Shown: in pieces, positions 33,510 through 42,756 of the stretch
Layout: each line of letters starts with the position of its first letter
Numbering within the stretch: the stretch's first letter is position 1
Source: [Clostridium] citroniae WAL-17108
GTDB lineage: Bacteria; Bacillota; Clostridia; Lachnospirales; Lachnospiraceae
DNA: 64,000 nt
Direction of reading: 5' to 3'
Assembly (NCBI RefSeq): GCF_000233455.1
Contig: NZ_JH376420.1
Coordinates: forward strand, 1,546,751 to 1,610,750
Notes under the pieces: model-generated
Seen by the model: the letters and a program-made list of their open reading frames with translations, nothing else
Database searches by the model: none
What the model was told of the DNA's origin: nothing
Made by a program: the position numbers and the translations under genes

Positions 33510-34550
33510 TTATTTTTCTTTTTTTGTTCTGTTTGTCCTCTTGACCTTCCTTACCACACGGCCTTCCGGCTTTCTGTCGATCCGGAACACGATCTGCATA
33601 AACCTGGCCACTTCATCCCAGGCCTCCCGGCTTTCGGGTATCAGATCCATGCTCATCTGGAACACATGGAACATTCCCTCGTAAACAGACACGCGGCGGC
33701 GCACCCCCGCTTCCCTGGCCTTTTCAGCAACCGACAGCGTATCGCTGAGAAGCATCTCAAAGCTTCCTGCCTGAAGCAGCATGGCCGGAAGTCCCCGAAA
33801 ATCCCCAAAAATCGGGGAAAGATATGGGTCCTTCGGATCCGCATCCCCCACGTAGGAGGAATTGTACAGCATACTCTCCCTGGTATTTCCAAATAATGGG
33901 TCTTTTTGGAAATTAAATTCATAACTGTCACCGCTGCATGTGACATCGGCCCACGGGGACATAAGCACCAGGCCGGCCGGCTGGGGAAGCCCCCTGTCTC
34001 TGAGGTAGAGGCACAGGGCAAGGGCAAGACCTCCCCCCGCTGAATCCCCGGCCACCACGATCTGCCCCGGCCTGTAATGCTTTTCTTTGACCAGCCACTG
34101 GTAGGCATGGATGGCGTCCTCCAGGGCCGCAGGGTAGGGATCCTCCGGAGCCACCCGGTAATCGATGGTCAGCACATCCCCCCCAAAGCTTAGGCGGGAA
34201 TAGCGCACCGCAAATTTGCGGTAAATATTTTTCATGGGACCAATATAACCTCCCCCGTGCAGCTGCAGCACCACCCTTCCGGTGACCACACCCTCGGGCT
34301 TTAGGTATTCCATTTTAAAGGGGTCATTTTCAATGATCTCATATTCGTAACCGGACGGGCAGACCCAGGCCGGCTCTACCGGATTTTTCCGGAATTCTCC
34401 TGTCTTTATCGGCTTTCCCAGGGAGGTTTCCATAATATCGTGGATCATATCGCGCATCAGGCCTCCCCGGATGCTTACCTTTTTACTCCGCATACTGTCT
34501 GTTTCCTCTCTGTCTGTTTCCTCTCTGTTTGCTCCGCCCCGGCATCTCAT
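33510..34550 (-). CDS. Alpha/beta hydrolase (HSL-type esterase)
   Basis: Carboxylesterase of the hormone-sensitive-lipase family. About 346 aa: oxyanion motif LQLHGGGYIG, nucleophile elbow VAGDSAGGGLALAL, catalytic Asp and His in the later FEMLLSDT and EGMFHVFQM segments. The start ATG overlaps the upstream stop (TAATG) with no ribosome site of its own, so it is translationally coupled to the acyltransferase gene; a shorter start is possible. The end is rich in Lys and Arg. The shared operon suggests it acts on the ester or lipid made by the upstream enzyme; inference. Confidence 0.88.
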   Translation of the reverse strand: MRCRGGANREETDREETDSMRSKKVSIRGGLMRDMIHDIMETSLGKPIKTGEFRKNPVEPAWVCPSGYEYEIIENDPFKMEYLKPEGVVTGRVVLQLHGGGYIGPMKNIYRKFAVRYSRLSFGGDVLTIDYRVAPEDPYPAALEDAIHAYQWLVKEKHYRPGQIVVAGDSAGGGLALALCLYLRDRGLPQPAGLVLMSPWADVTCSGDSYEFNFQKDPLFGNTRESMLYNSSYVGDADPKDPYLSPIFGDFRGLPAMLLQAGSFEMLLSDTLSVAEKAREAGVRRRVSVYEGMFHVFQMSMDLIPESREAWDEVARFMQIVFRIDRKPEGRVVRKVKRTNRTKKEK

Positions 34551-36397
34551 TACAGGTGGAACCGCCGGATCAGCTCGTTCTTTACGCCCCTGTCTCCCAG
34601 GAAAATGGTCATGGCCAGGATAAACACGGTCAGAACCACGGTTATCACAGCCATAAGAGGCCGGGTTACAAGTCCCGCCGCCCACAGGATCAGCGGGATA
34701 AAGCTGAAAATAGTAATGGCCAGCTGATACATAAAATAACTCTGCCAATTCAGCCTGTTAACAAGGATCAGGAACACAACCGCCACATCCGCGAACAGGA
34801 TGGTTGCGGGAACGGCATAATTTACAGACCATCCCTCATATCCCAGCACCCAGTCGATCATCACCAGAAGCACCTGCATTCCAATGGTTTCTATCATCAC
34901 TGTCTTGCCCAGATTGGCATGGCGCAAAATGGAATAGCGCATGGTAAGGCCAGCATAGGCAATGCCCGGAATGGCGATACCCGACCACCACAGATGGTCA
35001 TAGGTGGCTATATTCACAAGTCCCAGGACAATGGCCATGGCGGCCAGCACCCCATAAAACAGATAGACCAGTTTTTTCCATTTATTTTTATCATACTCGA
35101 TCACTGGATAATTCCCTTTCCAGCACAGGGGCTTTACAAGACCGTTGCTTTCCAGCTCCGCTGGAACCCCATCCTCTTTAAGGCGCTGAAAAAAGCAGTC
35201 CTCCAGGCGGTCATCATCAAACACCTTGGTAAAGGTAATGGTGACCGTGTCACCGTAGGCGCAGATCCCGCATTTGGCCGGCTGGCGTTTGGATACGCCG
35301 ATGAGCAGAAGGAAGTTCTCAATCTCCTCCTGATATTTCTCATCCATGGATATGGGGCCGATATTGGACAGGGTAATGGTATGGGCCCTGTCATTGCGTT
35401 TAAAGATAAACCCAAGGGCCAGCCATTTGACACAAAGGGGCAGTATACGCACATACCACTTCTTTTCATTGGATACATTATAGGAAATGGTCTGCTCCAG
35501 CTTTTCCTTGACGATCTTTTCATCCATCTGGGTACATACAGAGGCAAGGATGGAATCAAAATCCCCGTTTCCCTGGGGCTGACCATAGTGAATGCCTGTT
35601 ACCGCAAAAAAATTGGAGGATGTGTCAGACCCGAAAAAAGCCCTGAGGTTAATGGGAAGGTTGACTTCAATCCGCTGGGGGCCGGGCTTACCGTCCATGT
35701 AGACCTGGCAGATGGACCAGATCAGAGAGGCGGTCAGGTATTTTGTGACACTCACCTTCCGGGCGCGGCATGCCTGCTTCAGATCCCGTATATTGACACG
35801 GCCGTGTATGACGCTCTCCCCTCCCAGGGGAAGATAGTTTCCCTCCAGATGGTAGGCCGGCTTGGAGCTGTACCGGGTCCGCGGCATTTCCCTGTAATTT
35901 TTCAGATAGCTGTCCTCGATCTTATCAGCCGGCCCCTGCTGCTCCTCCCTGAGTTCCTGCTGCCGGCCGCTTCTCAAATCAAGATACCGGGCAGTGAGCT
36001 CACGGATAAAGTTCGTGGCTCCCATCCCGTCCGTAACAGCATGAAACACTTCCAGGTTGATACGGCATTGGTAATAGCTTACCCGGAACAGGTACAGCTG
36101 ATTACTTTTTGGATCAATATAACGGCAGGGCCAGGTGTTCTCCTTCTCTATATAAGGGGTCCGTTTATTTCCCTCAAAATAGTACCAGAAAAAACCCCGC
36201 TTTAACTTGACTTTAAATCCTTTAAAGCGCGGCAGGGTATCTTCCAGGGCCTGCTGAAGAAGTACCGGATCGATTTCATGTTTTAATACGACTGATATGC
36301 GGAATACGTTGCTCAGGTTTTCGTTGGCGATCATGGGAAAGATCTTTCCCGTATTGTCCAGCCTGTGCCAGCGTTTTCCCTGGGGATTCTTTTTCAT
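34550..36397 (-). CDS. Condensation-domain-like acyltransferase with membrane C-terminus (DUF6320 type)
   Basis: 615 aa. The first 420 residues look like a CoA-dependent acyltransferase / alcohol acetyltransferase of the condensation superfamily: HAVTDGMG is an HxxxDG catalytic motif near residue 160 and the late INLRAFFGSDTSSNF and SNIGPI segments are typical. The C-terminal 200 residues form about six membrane helices (VYLFYGVLAAMAIVLGLV onward), as in DUF6320 proteins. ATG follows AAAGGAAGGGGGCAGGTTC. Substrate unknown; a membrane-bound lipid or glycolipid acylation is likely. Confidence 0.75.
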   Translation of the reverse strand: MKKNPQGKRWHRLDNTGKIFPMIANENLSNVFRISVVLKHEIDPVLLQQALEDTLPRFKGFKVKLKRGFFWYYFEGNKRTPYIEKENTWPCRYIDPKSNQLYLFRVSYYQCRINLEVFHAVTDGMGATNFIRELTARYLDLRSGRQQELREEQQGPADKIEDSYLKNYREMPRTRYSSKPAYHLEGNYLPLGGESVIHGRVNIRDLKQACRARKVSVTKYLTASLIWSICQVYMDGKPGPQRIEVNLPINLRAFFGSDTSSNFFAVTGIHYGQPQGNGDFDSILASVCTQMDEKIVKEKLEQTISYNVSNEKKWYVRILPLCVKWLALGFIFKRNDRAHTITLSNIGPISMDEKYQEEIENFLLLIGVSKRQPAKCGICAYGDTVTITFTKVFDDDRLEDCFFQRLKEDGVPAELESNGLVKPLCWKGNYPVIEYDKNKWKKLVYLFYGVLAAMAIVLGLVNIATYDHLWWSGIAIPGIAYAGLTMRYSILRHANLGKTVMIETIGMQVLLVMIDWVLGYEGWSVNYAVPATILFADVAVVFLILVNRLNWQSYFMYQLAITIFSFIPLILWAAGLVTRPLMAVITVVLTVFILAMTIFLGDRGVKNELIRRFHL

Positions 36398-36493
36398 GAA
36401 CCTGCCCCCTTCCTTTTCTAAATGACCGTCCTCCGGCACGTTTTGCCAAAGTCTCAGGTTTCGCTGCTCTCCCGGCTCACCGTCTACGTGGAT

Positions 36494-36523
36494 ATTATAC
36501 CCCACACGCTTATCATCCTGCAA
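36494..36523 (-). promoter_or_regulatory. Promoter of the acyltransferase-hydrolase operon
   Basis: TTGCAG (36523-36518), 18 bases, perfect TATAAT (36499-36494), about 100 bases before the ATG. Confidence 0.6.
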
Positions 36524-36552
36524 TCAGATTCTGTTTATACTTGATACACGCT

Positions 36553-36580
36553 TTGTGGAACCGGTATTTTATGGTATACT
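36553..36580 (+). promoter_or_regulatory. Promoter of the desulfhydrase-like gene
   Basis: TTGTGG (36553-36558), 16 bases ending in TGG, TATACT (36575-36580). Diverges from the promoter on the other strand. Confidence 0.55.
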
Positions 36581-36632
36581 ATGGTCATCGGTCACATAGG
36601 TATACATGATCAAAAGGACGGAGGAATAAAAT

Positions 36633-37697
36633 ATGGACCATTTAAAAGAAACATGCGCTGCTGCGAGAAACCTTCTAAAACAAATGCCCAAGGCAGACCT
36701 GGGGTTTTTCCCTACTCCTCTTTACAAGCTGGACCACCTGTCAGAGGAATTGGGCGTGAATCTGTATATTAAAAGGGATGACTTTACAGGGATGAACCTG
36801 TTTGGCGGAAACAAGATCCGCAAACTCCAGTATCTCATCGGGGATGCTGCCGCAAAGGGATGTGAATATGTGTTTACCTTTGGAGCGACCCAGTCCAACC
36901 ACGCCATGCAGACCGTTTCCGCCTGCCGCCGCTGCGGACTAAAGCCCGTGCTGTACCTGGTAGCGATCGTGGAACCGGACGAAGAGGATCTGCGCTCCAA
37001 CCTGCTCCTGGATAGGATCATGGGGGCGGAGATCCACGTGGTAAGGATGAATCCGGGCGAGGAGGAAGCGGAAGCGGAGGAACGCTCCGTCCAGATGGCA
37101 AGGGAACATATGAAACAGCTGGAAACCCAGGGACACAAATGCTACGAGGTGCCCATGGGAGGAGCCAGCCCGGTGGGTTCTGTGGGCTTTATTGAAGGTT
37201 TTGTGGAATTTGCTGAACAGGTGGCTGACATGGGTATCCACCCTGACTATATCTTCCACGGAACCGGAACCGGCGGGACCATGGCAGGGCTGGCCGCCGG
37301 CAAGGTGCTGACCGGCCTGGATACAGAGATCATCTCCATCAATGTTAGCTGGAAGGATGAAGGCTATCCCAAACGCACCCAGGACCTGGCCAATGAAAGC
37401 CTGGCGCTTCTAGGAGCGCCTGTATCAGTGGAAGCTTCCAGAGATATCCATACGGACTTAAATTACTACCTGCCCGGCTATGAGATCCCCAGCGAAAGCG
37501 CCACCGAAGCCATCCGGCTGCTGGCCCAAACGGAGGGTCTGTTCATTGACCCGGTGTATACTGGGAAGGCATTTGCCGGAATGCTGGATCATATACGAAT
37601 AGGCAGGGTTCCCCAGGGCAGCACCGTGGTGTTCTGGCATACAGGAGGGGCCACCGCATTGTTTGCGGAAAAGGAGATTTTGGGGGAGATCCTGTAG
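36633..37697 (+). CDS. PLP-dependent D-cysteine desulfhydrase / ACC deaminase family protein
   Basis: 354 aa. Catalytic Lys in FGGNKIRKLQYLIGDA near residue 55, then TFGATQSNHAMQTV, and the phosphate-binding Gly loop HGTGTGGTMAGL near 208. Family members split D-cysteine to pyruvate, sulfide and ammonia, or deaminate ACC; the exact substrate cannot be told here. GGACGGAGGAATAAAAT gives a strong ribosome site. Monocistronic. Confidence 0.88.
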   Translation: MDHLKETCAAARNLLKQMPKADLGFFPTPLYKLDHLSEELGVNLYIKRDDFTGMNLFGGNKIRKLQYLIGDAAAKGCEYVFTFGATQSNHAMQTVSACRRCGLKPVLYLVAIVEPDEEDLRSNLLLDRIMGAEIHVVRMNPGEEEAEAEERSVQMAREHMKQLETQGHKCYEVPMGGASPVGSVGFIEGFVEFAEQVADMGIHPDYIFHGTGTGGTMAGLAAGKVLTGLDTEIISINVSWKDEGYPKRTQDLANESLALLGAPVSVEASRDIHTDLNYYLPGYEIPSESATEAIRLLAQTEGLFIDPVYTGKAFAGMLDHIRIGRVPQGSTVVFWHTGGATALFAEKEILGEIL

Positions 37698-37792
37698 CCG
37701 CCGGCAAAAAACAGCAGGAAATATCATGATTAATATTCTTTCTCCTGTACAATTAAGGCATACATATGTACCGCACAAGGAGGAAGAATCAT

Positions 37793-38914
37793 ATGAAAAC
37801 CATAACCACACACACCATTGAACTTACAGGCACCCACTATGAGGCAGGTTATCACCTGGGAACCTGGATGTCAGTTCATTCACCACACAAACATATCTGT
37901 ACGGCCGGATTCCCGGGACTGGGGGCAAAGGAGATGGCAATGGCAGCCGACCTGTTCTCCAGCTGCTGCCCCGGCCTCAATGAGGAGCTGGCCGGATTCG
38001 CCGATGGACTTAAGACTCGGCCGGAAAACCTGGTTTATTACGCCATGACCTGGCTTCATCCCGGTTGCAGCCACATGGCCCTCCTTCCGTCCATGACGTC
38101 AAACAGCCATCCCCTGGTGGCCCGCAACTACGAATTCAATGATGAGATGGAAGACTTTACTCTGATCAGGACCTGCATCAAGGACACCTATACCCACATT
38201 GGCACCAGTGTGCTGGGGATCGGACGGGATGACGGACTCAATGAACACGGACTATCCGTAACCATGAGTTCCTGCGGTTTTCCTGTGGGAGCCAATCCAG
38301 GCATGCGCCGCCCTGCCGTTACCGGGCTTCAGTTCTGGGCCGTGATCCGCACCCTTCTTGACACCTGCCGGGATGTAAAAGAATCCCTGGAGCGCCTGGA
38401 GGATATGCCCATTGCCTATAACATGAATCTGATCCTGGTGGACAGGGGCAAAAATGCGGCCCTTTATGAAACCCTTGACGGACACAAGGCGTATAAGTCC
38501 ATTGCCCCCTCATCCCGGGATCAATACCTGTTTGCAGCCAACCATCCCCTTCTCAATGAAATGATCCTTCGGGAATCCCAGGCCATGGAGCACTCCCTGG
38601 TGCGCTGCCAAACCATGGAACATTTTTTAACCAAGAAAAAGGGCGGGTACGGGCAGGAGGAACTGAAGCAGTTTCTTCTCACCCCCTATCCCGGCGGACT
38701 TTCCTGCCCCTTTTACAAAGACTTTTTTGGAACCACCAAAAGCATGGTCATAGACCCGGAAGAACTTACCATGGATCTGTGCTGGGGCGGACGGGAAGAA
38801 AACGGATGGCGGCATTTCTCCATCCATGAACCGTTTTGTGAGGAAAGCAGGAGCATTACCATCTGCAACAAGCCTGCCCCTCCATCCATCTTTCAGAACA
38901 GGAGCAGTATATGA
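37793..38914 (+). CDS. C45-type autoproteolytic acyltransferase/hydrolase
   Basis: Ntn-hydrolase related to acyl-CoA:6-aminopenicillanate acyltransferase. 373 aa. The likely nucleophile is the Cys in WLHPGCSHMAL near residue 97; in this family self-cleavage before it frees the active N-terminus. VARNYEFNDEMEDFTLI and NEHGLSVTMSS are typical. ATG follows AAGGAGGAAGAATCAT. It overlaps the AraC gene by four bases. Probable role is hydrolysis or transfer on amides or peptides; substrate unknown. Confidence 0.8.
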   Translation: MKTITTHTIELTGTHYEAGYHLGTWMSVHSPHKHICTAGFPGLGAKEMAMAADLFSSCCPGLNEELAGFADGLKTRPENLVYYAMTWLHPGCSHMALLPSMTSNSHPLVARNYEFNDEMEDFTLIRTCIKDTYTHIGTSVLGIGRDDGLNEHGLSVTMSSCGFPVGANPGMRRPAVTGLQFWAVIRTLLDTCRDVKESLERLEDMPIAYNMNLILVDRGKNAALYETLDGHKAYKSIAPSSRDQYLFAANHPLLNEMILRESQAMEHSLVRCQTMEHFLTKKKGGYGQEELKQFLLTPYPGGLSCPFYKDFFGTTKSMVIDPEELTMDLCWGGREENGWRHFSIHEPFCEESRSITICNKPAPPSIFQNRSSI

Positions 38915-39789
38915 ATTACGAAAAAGCGCTGGAACAGGCCATCCTGTATATAGAGAACCATTTGGGTGACCCGTTGACAGTGGAGGAGGTAGCCTGCCAT
39001 GCAGGCTACTCCTATTATCATCTGACAAGGCTGTTTTACGCCCTGCTGGGTGAAAATGTGGGCGGATATATCAAAAAGCGCCGCCTTTCCAATGCTGCCG
39101 GCCAGCTTCTCTACACAGACAAACGGATCATTGACATTGCGCTGGACAATGGATTTGAGTCCAGCGAAGCATTCAGCCGGGCCTTTAAGTCTGTTTATCA
39201 GGCAAGTCCTGTCCAGTACCGAAAAAACCGCCTGGACCTTTTCATCAGCGCCAAGCCAAAGGTGGATCAGCAGCTGATGACCCATCTGACTAAAAACCTT
39301 ACGGTACATCCCCGGATCGTCCAACTTCCTGATATTAAGGCCGCCGGACTGAGGGGACAGACCAGCCTCAGCAACAATGTGCTGCCCGACCTTTGGAAAC
39401 AGTTCACGGGCATGATCCCCATGATCCCCCATGCGGTTCCGGACGGCCGCGGCTTTGGCATCTGTGAAGCCTGCCGGGACGGCAACAACCTGTATACCAT
39501 GAACGATGATGTCCTGTTTTCAGAAGTAGCTGCCCTGGAGGTTTCCTCATTTGAGGGCCTTCCCCGGCCCTTTGTGCCAAAAGTCCTTCAAGGCGGCCGG
39601 TATGCGGTTTTTACCCATACCGGCGGCTTACGGAACCTGAACCTGTCCTTCCAATATATCTGGGGCACCTGGTTTCTGAAGGCGGAGCAGGAACTTGACA
39701 ACCGGGAAGACTTTGAACTGTATGATGAGCGTTTTCTTGGATCTGACCATCCTGAGAGCCAGATCGACCTGTATATTCCTATCCGATGA
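38911..39789 (+). CDS. AraC-family regulator with GyrI-like domain
   Basis: 292 aa. Two helix-turn-helix motifs at the N-terminus (TVEEVACHAGYSYYHLTRLF and IIDIALDNGFESSEAFSRAFK), then a GyrI/effector-binding domain (about 120-290, ending SQIDLYIPI). Cotranscribed with the C45 hydrolase by an ATGA overlap, so the two may respond to the same compound. Confidence 0.88.
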   Translation: MNYEKALEQAILYIENHLGDPLTVEEVACHAGYSYYHLTRLFYALLGENVGGYIKKRRLSNAAGQLLYTDKRIIDIALDNGFESSEAFSRAFKSVYQASPVQYRKNRLDLFISAKPKVDQQLMTHLTKNLTVHPRIVQLPDIKAAGLRGQTSLSNNVLPDLWKQFTGMIPMIPHAVPDGRGFGICEACRDGNNLYTMNDDVLFSEVAALEVSSFEGLPRPFVPKVLQGGRYAVFTHTGGLRNLNLSFQYIWGTWFLKAEQELDNREDFELYDERFLGSDHPESQIDLYIPIR

Positions 39790-39878
39790 TCTTTTATTTC
39801 ATTTTATCAAATGCTGCAACTTTTCGACCCTCCCATCCATCTAATCTATGGAATACTAAAAGATGGGATGATCGAAAC

Positions 39879-41297
39879 ATGGTTTTTAGCAGTCTAAACT
39901 TTATATTTATATTTCTTCCAATATTTTTTACCCTGTATACCATATGCCCGGGCAGATGGAAAAACCTCTGCCTGTTTGCCGGCAGCCTGGCTTTTTACTT
40001 TTATGGGATCAGGGAACACCCCTTTTATCTGGCCCTGCTGGTTTTGTCCATACTGGTCAATTACAGGCTGGGGATCAAACTGGGCCAGAAAAGGCAGAAG
40101 ATCAACAAAGGCAGGTGGCTGGCTGCGGGGATCATCTATAACCTCTCCTGGCTTTTTCTGTTCAAATACTCCGGCTTTTTTGCCGGGAACATAAATCAGC
40201 TCTTTTCATGGGCCGGGATCAGCCTGTCTGTTCCTGTTTTTAACATGATCCTTCCTGTGGGCATCAGCTTTTATACCTTTCAGGCCATATCCTATCTGGT
40301 GGACGTTTACCGGAAGGATGCGCCATACGAAACCTCGTTTATCAACTTTGGAATGTATATCTGTATGTTTCCCCAGCTGATCGCTGGCCCGATCGTCACA
40401 TACTCCTCCATCCGCAGGCAGATCAGCAGGCGAAGGCACACCGTAATCAATATTGAAGACGGGCTGCGGGAATTTACCATCGGCCTGGGTCTAAAGGTTC
40501 TGCTGGCCAATCAGATCGGCGGCCTGTGGAGCCAGGTGGGCGCCATTGGCTATGACAGCATTTCCACCCCCCTGGCCTGGCTGGGGCTGACTGCCTTCAG
40601 CCTTCAGATCTATTTTGATTTCTATGGTTACTCCCTGATGGCAAAGGGACTGGGCAGACTCATGGGGTTTTCGCTGCCGGACAACTTTTCCCATCCCTAT
40701 ACGGCAGTTTCCATGACCGAATTCTGGAGAAGGTGGCACATGACCCTGGGAAGCTGGTTCCGGGAATATGTCTACATTCCCCTTGGTGGAAACCGCAAGG
40801 GCAGCCTGCGCTCCATCCTCAACCTGTCCGCAGTATGGCTTCTCACCGGTTTCTGGCACGGCGCCAGCTGGAACTTTATATTATGGGGCGCTGTCCTGTT
40901 TGTTCTCATAACAGTGGAAAAGCTGGGAATGAGCCGCATCCTGTCACGGATCCCCCCGTTGGGCCACGCCTATATGATGCTTGCCATTGCGCTCACCTGG
41001 CTGGTATTTGCTGTTACAGACCTGTCACAGACGGCAGTCTACTTCCAGCGCCTGTTTCCTATCTTGGCGCCGGACAGGCATTTCACCTACTACTCCGGTG
41101 ATGTGTTTAAATACGGGAAACTCTATTTTATCTCCATTGCCGCCGGATTTCTCTTCATGACAGATCTGCCCGCAAGGATCTATCACAGGGTTAAATACCG
41201 ATTGATCTCGGCAGCGGCACTGTTAGCCATATTCTGGCTGTGTATTTACTGTATGAAAATGGGAGCTGACGACCCATTTCTATATTTCAGATTTTAA
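39879..41297 (+). CDS. MBOAT-family O-acyltransferase (AlgI/DltB-like)
   Basis: 472 aa membrane protein with about ten helices. MVFSSLNFIFIFLPIFFTLY is the usual N-terminus; the catalytic His lies in LTGFWHGASWNFILWG near 325, with TEFWRRWHMTLGSWFREYVYIPLGGNR before it. These enzymes move acyl groups across the membrane onto cell-surface polymers. It is followed 13 bases later by an SGNH protein with a signal anchor, a common pairing for O-acetylation. ATG at 39879; an upstream extension lacks family sequence. Confidence 0.92.
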   Translation: MVFSSLNFIFIFLPIFFTLYTICPGRWKNLCLFAGSLAFYFYGIREHPFYLALLVLSILVNYRLGIKLGQKRQKINKGRWLAAGIIYNLSWLFLFKYSGFFAGNINQLFSWAGISLSVPVFNMILPVGISFYTFQAISYLVDVYRKDAPYETSFINFGMYICMFPQLIAGPIVTYSSIRRQISRRRHTVINIEDGLREFTIGLGLKVLLANQIGGLWSQVGAIGYDSISTPLAWLGLTAFSLQIYFDFYGYSLMAKGLGRLMGFSLPDNFSHPYTAVSMTEFWRRWHMTLGSWFREYVYIPLGGNRKGSLRSILNLSAVWLLTGFWHGASWNFILWGAVLFVLITVEKLGMSRILSRIPPLGHAYMMLAIALTWLVFAVTDLSQTAVYFQRLFPILAPDRHFTYYSGDVFKYGKLYFISIAAGFLFMTDLPARIYHRVKYRLISAAALLAIFWLCIYCMKMGADDPFLYFRF

Positions 41298-41310
41298 GGG
41301 GGATGTCATT

Positions 41311-42219
41311 ATGAGAAAATGCTGGTATACCTTTATTCTCACCATCAGTCTGGCAGGAGCTGCCGTGACTCATGTCTTTCCCGGCTGGATGGACCACGCC
41401 GTACTCAGGTCAGGGTCTTATCTGCAGGGAAAAAGTATTGCATACGCAAAGTCCTCCGTGCCGGTCCATGGAAGATGGACGCGGCAAAAAGCACAGAAAA
41501 CAGATAAGGCTTCGGATCCGGAGAAGATCTCCCGGAAAATGCCTGCAAAACTTTCTTCAGAAGCAGAGGCGCCATCCGATGCGGATGCTTCCGCAAAAGG
41601 CCAGGCGCCATCCGATGCGGATGCTTCTGCAAACTCCCAGGCAGCGCCCATACCGGACGAAAATTTCTCCGGTGTTCTGTTTATTGGAGATTCCAGAACC
41701 GTGGGGCTGTGGGAATATGGAAATCTGGGCAATGCCCAGGTGTTTGCCAATTCAGGCATGAGTGTCTACAACCTGTTTGATGCCAAGGTAACGCTCAGGG
41801 ACGGGAGCAAAAAGACATTGGAGCAGGTACTTTCCCAGGACCGTTATCTCACCATTTATGTAATGCTGGGAATCAATGAACTGGGCTATGACCGCCAGCG
41901 CACCGTGGCTCAATACCGATCCATTGTAAACAGGATACAGGAAATGCAGCCAGAAGCCCAGCTGATCCTGGAAGCCAACCTGCACGTAACCCAGAAGAAA
42001 TCATCTAAAAGCCCCATCTACAACAATGAGAATATCAATGCACTGAATGGGGAAATCAAAAAAATAGCAGACGCTGAACGCTGCTATTATATAAACGTAA
42101 ACGAACTGTTTGATGATGAAAATGGGAACCTGAAGGCCGCATACACCTCAGACGGTTCCCATGTATTAGGTAAATACTATTCCATATGGGTGGATTGGAT
42201 CCGGGGCGCCGGCTCATAA
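41311..42219 (+). CDS. SGNH/GDSL-type hydrolase or acyltransferase, exported
   Basis: 302 aa: N-terminal membrane anchor or signal (FILTISLAGAAVTHVF), a low-complexity linker (about 40-110) with a duplicated 12-residue unit, then the SGNH domain: GDSR block near 125, GINE in place of GxND near 190, and the DGSH block (SDGSHVLGKYY) near 283. It probably finishes the acyl transfer begun by the MBOAT protein on an extracellular polysaccharide. ATG follows AAGGGGGATGTCATT. Confidence 0.85.
   Translation: MRKCWYTFILTISLAGAAVTHVFPGWMDHAVLRSGSYLQGKSIAYAKSSVPVHGRWTRQKAQKTDKASDPEKISRKMPAKLSSEAEAPSDADASAKGQAPSDADASANSQAAPIPDENFSGVLFIGDSRTVGLWEYGNLGNAQVFANSGMSVYNLFDAKVTLRDGSKKTLEQVLSQDRYLTIYVMLGINELGYDRQRTVAQYRSIVNRIQEMQPEAQLILEANLHVTQKKSSKSPIYNNENINALNGEIKKIADAERCYYINVNELFDDENGNLKAAYTSDGSHVLGKYYSIWVDWIRGAGS
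41569..41640 (+). repeat. 36-base tandem duplication in the SGNH gene linker
   Basis: Units 41569-41604 and 41605-41640 encode APSDADASAKGQ and APSDADASANSQ. The frame is kept, so linker length could vary between strains. Confidence 0.85.
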
Positions 42220-42233
42220 CCTGATTCCAGGCC

Positions 42234-42707
42234 CTAGTTGTGGGGGATCTCCAGTTTTTGTACCCGGTACCCCTCCCTCCCCTCCTCTACCTCCACCACG
42301 GCCATGGTGATGGGCTGGCTGAACCTTCTCGGGCCGCAGCTGCCCGGATTCAGCCAGGTCCTGCCGCCCTCCTGTTTTTCCTCATACCGGTGGGAATGCC
42401 CATAGATGATCAGGTTCCTGTCGCCCAGGTCCTTCGGCAGGTGCTGCTTATTATGGATCATAAGGATTGAAAGTCCCATAATCTCAAGGCATAATGTCTC
42501 CGGAATATGCTCTGCCCACTCTTTGTCATTATTGCCCCTCACCGCATGGACCGGAGCGATCTGAGCCAGTTCATCCAATACCGCCTGGCGGTTGATATCG
42601 CCACCATGCAGGATCACCTGGCAGGTTGTAAGTATCTCCTTTACCTCATCCCTGATCAGTCCATGTGTGTCTGAGATCACTCCGATCCTGTAAATTCCCA
42701 TGCCCAT
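42234..42707 (-). CDS. YfcE/MJ0936-type metallophosphoesterase
   Basis: 157 aa. Metal motifs in order: GVISDTHG, LHGGDI, VRGNND, and YGHSHRY, all intact. Small phosphodiesterases of this kind act on model substrates and their natural one is often unknown. Convergent with the SGNH gene, 14 bases apart, with no clear terminator. Confidence 0.93.
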   Translation of the reverse strand: MGMGIYRIGVISDTHGLIRDEVKEILTTCQVILHGGDINRQAVLDELAQIAPVHAVRGNNDKEWAEHIPETLCLEIMGLSILMIHNKQHLPKDLGDRNLIIYGHSHRYEEKQEGGRTWLNPGSCGPRRFSQPITMAVVEVEEGREGYRVQKLEIPHN

Positions 42708-42756
42708 TATTACCCTTTCCTTATTTTACCCTCGGTGAACCAGGGGTTTCTTTCGT

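Noticed and set aside
34529..36205. A 558-codon open frame on the plus strand
   Set aside because: It lies opposite the acyltransferase gene, has low-complexity His/Gly/Pro-rich content and no family motifs; the minus-strand protein has a clear HxxxDG motif and membrane region.
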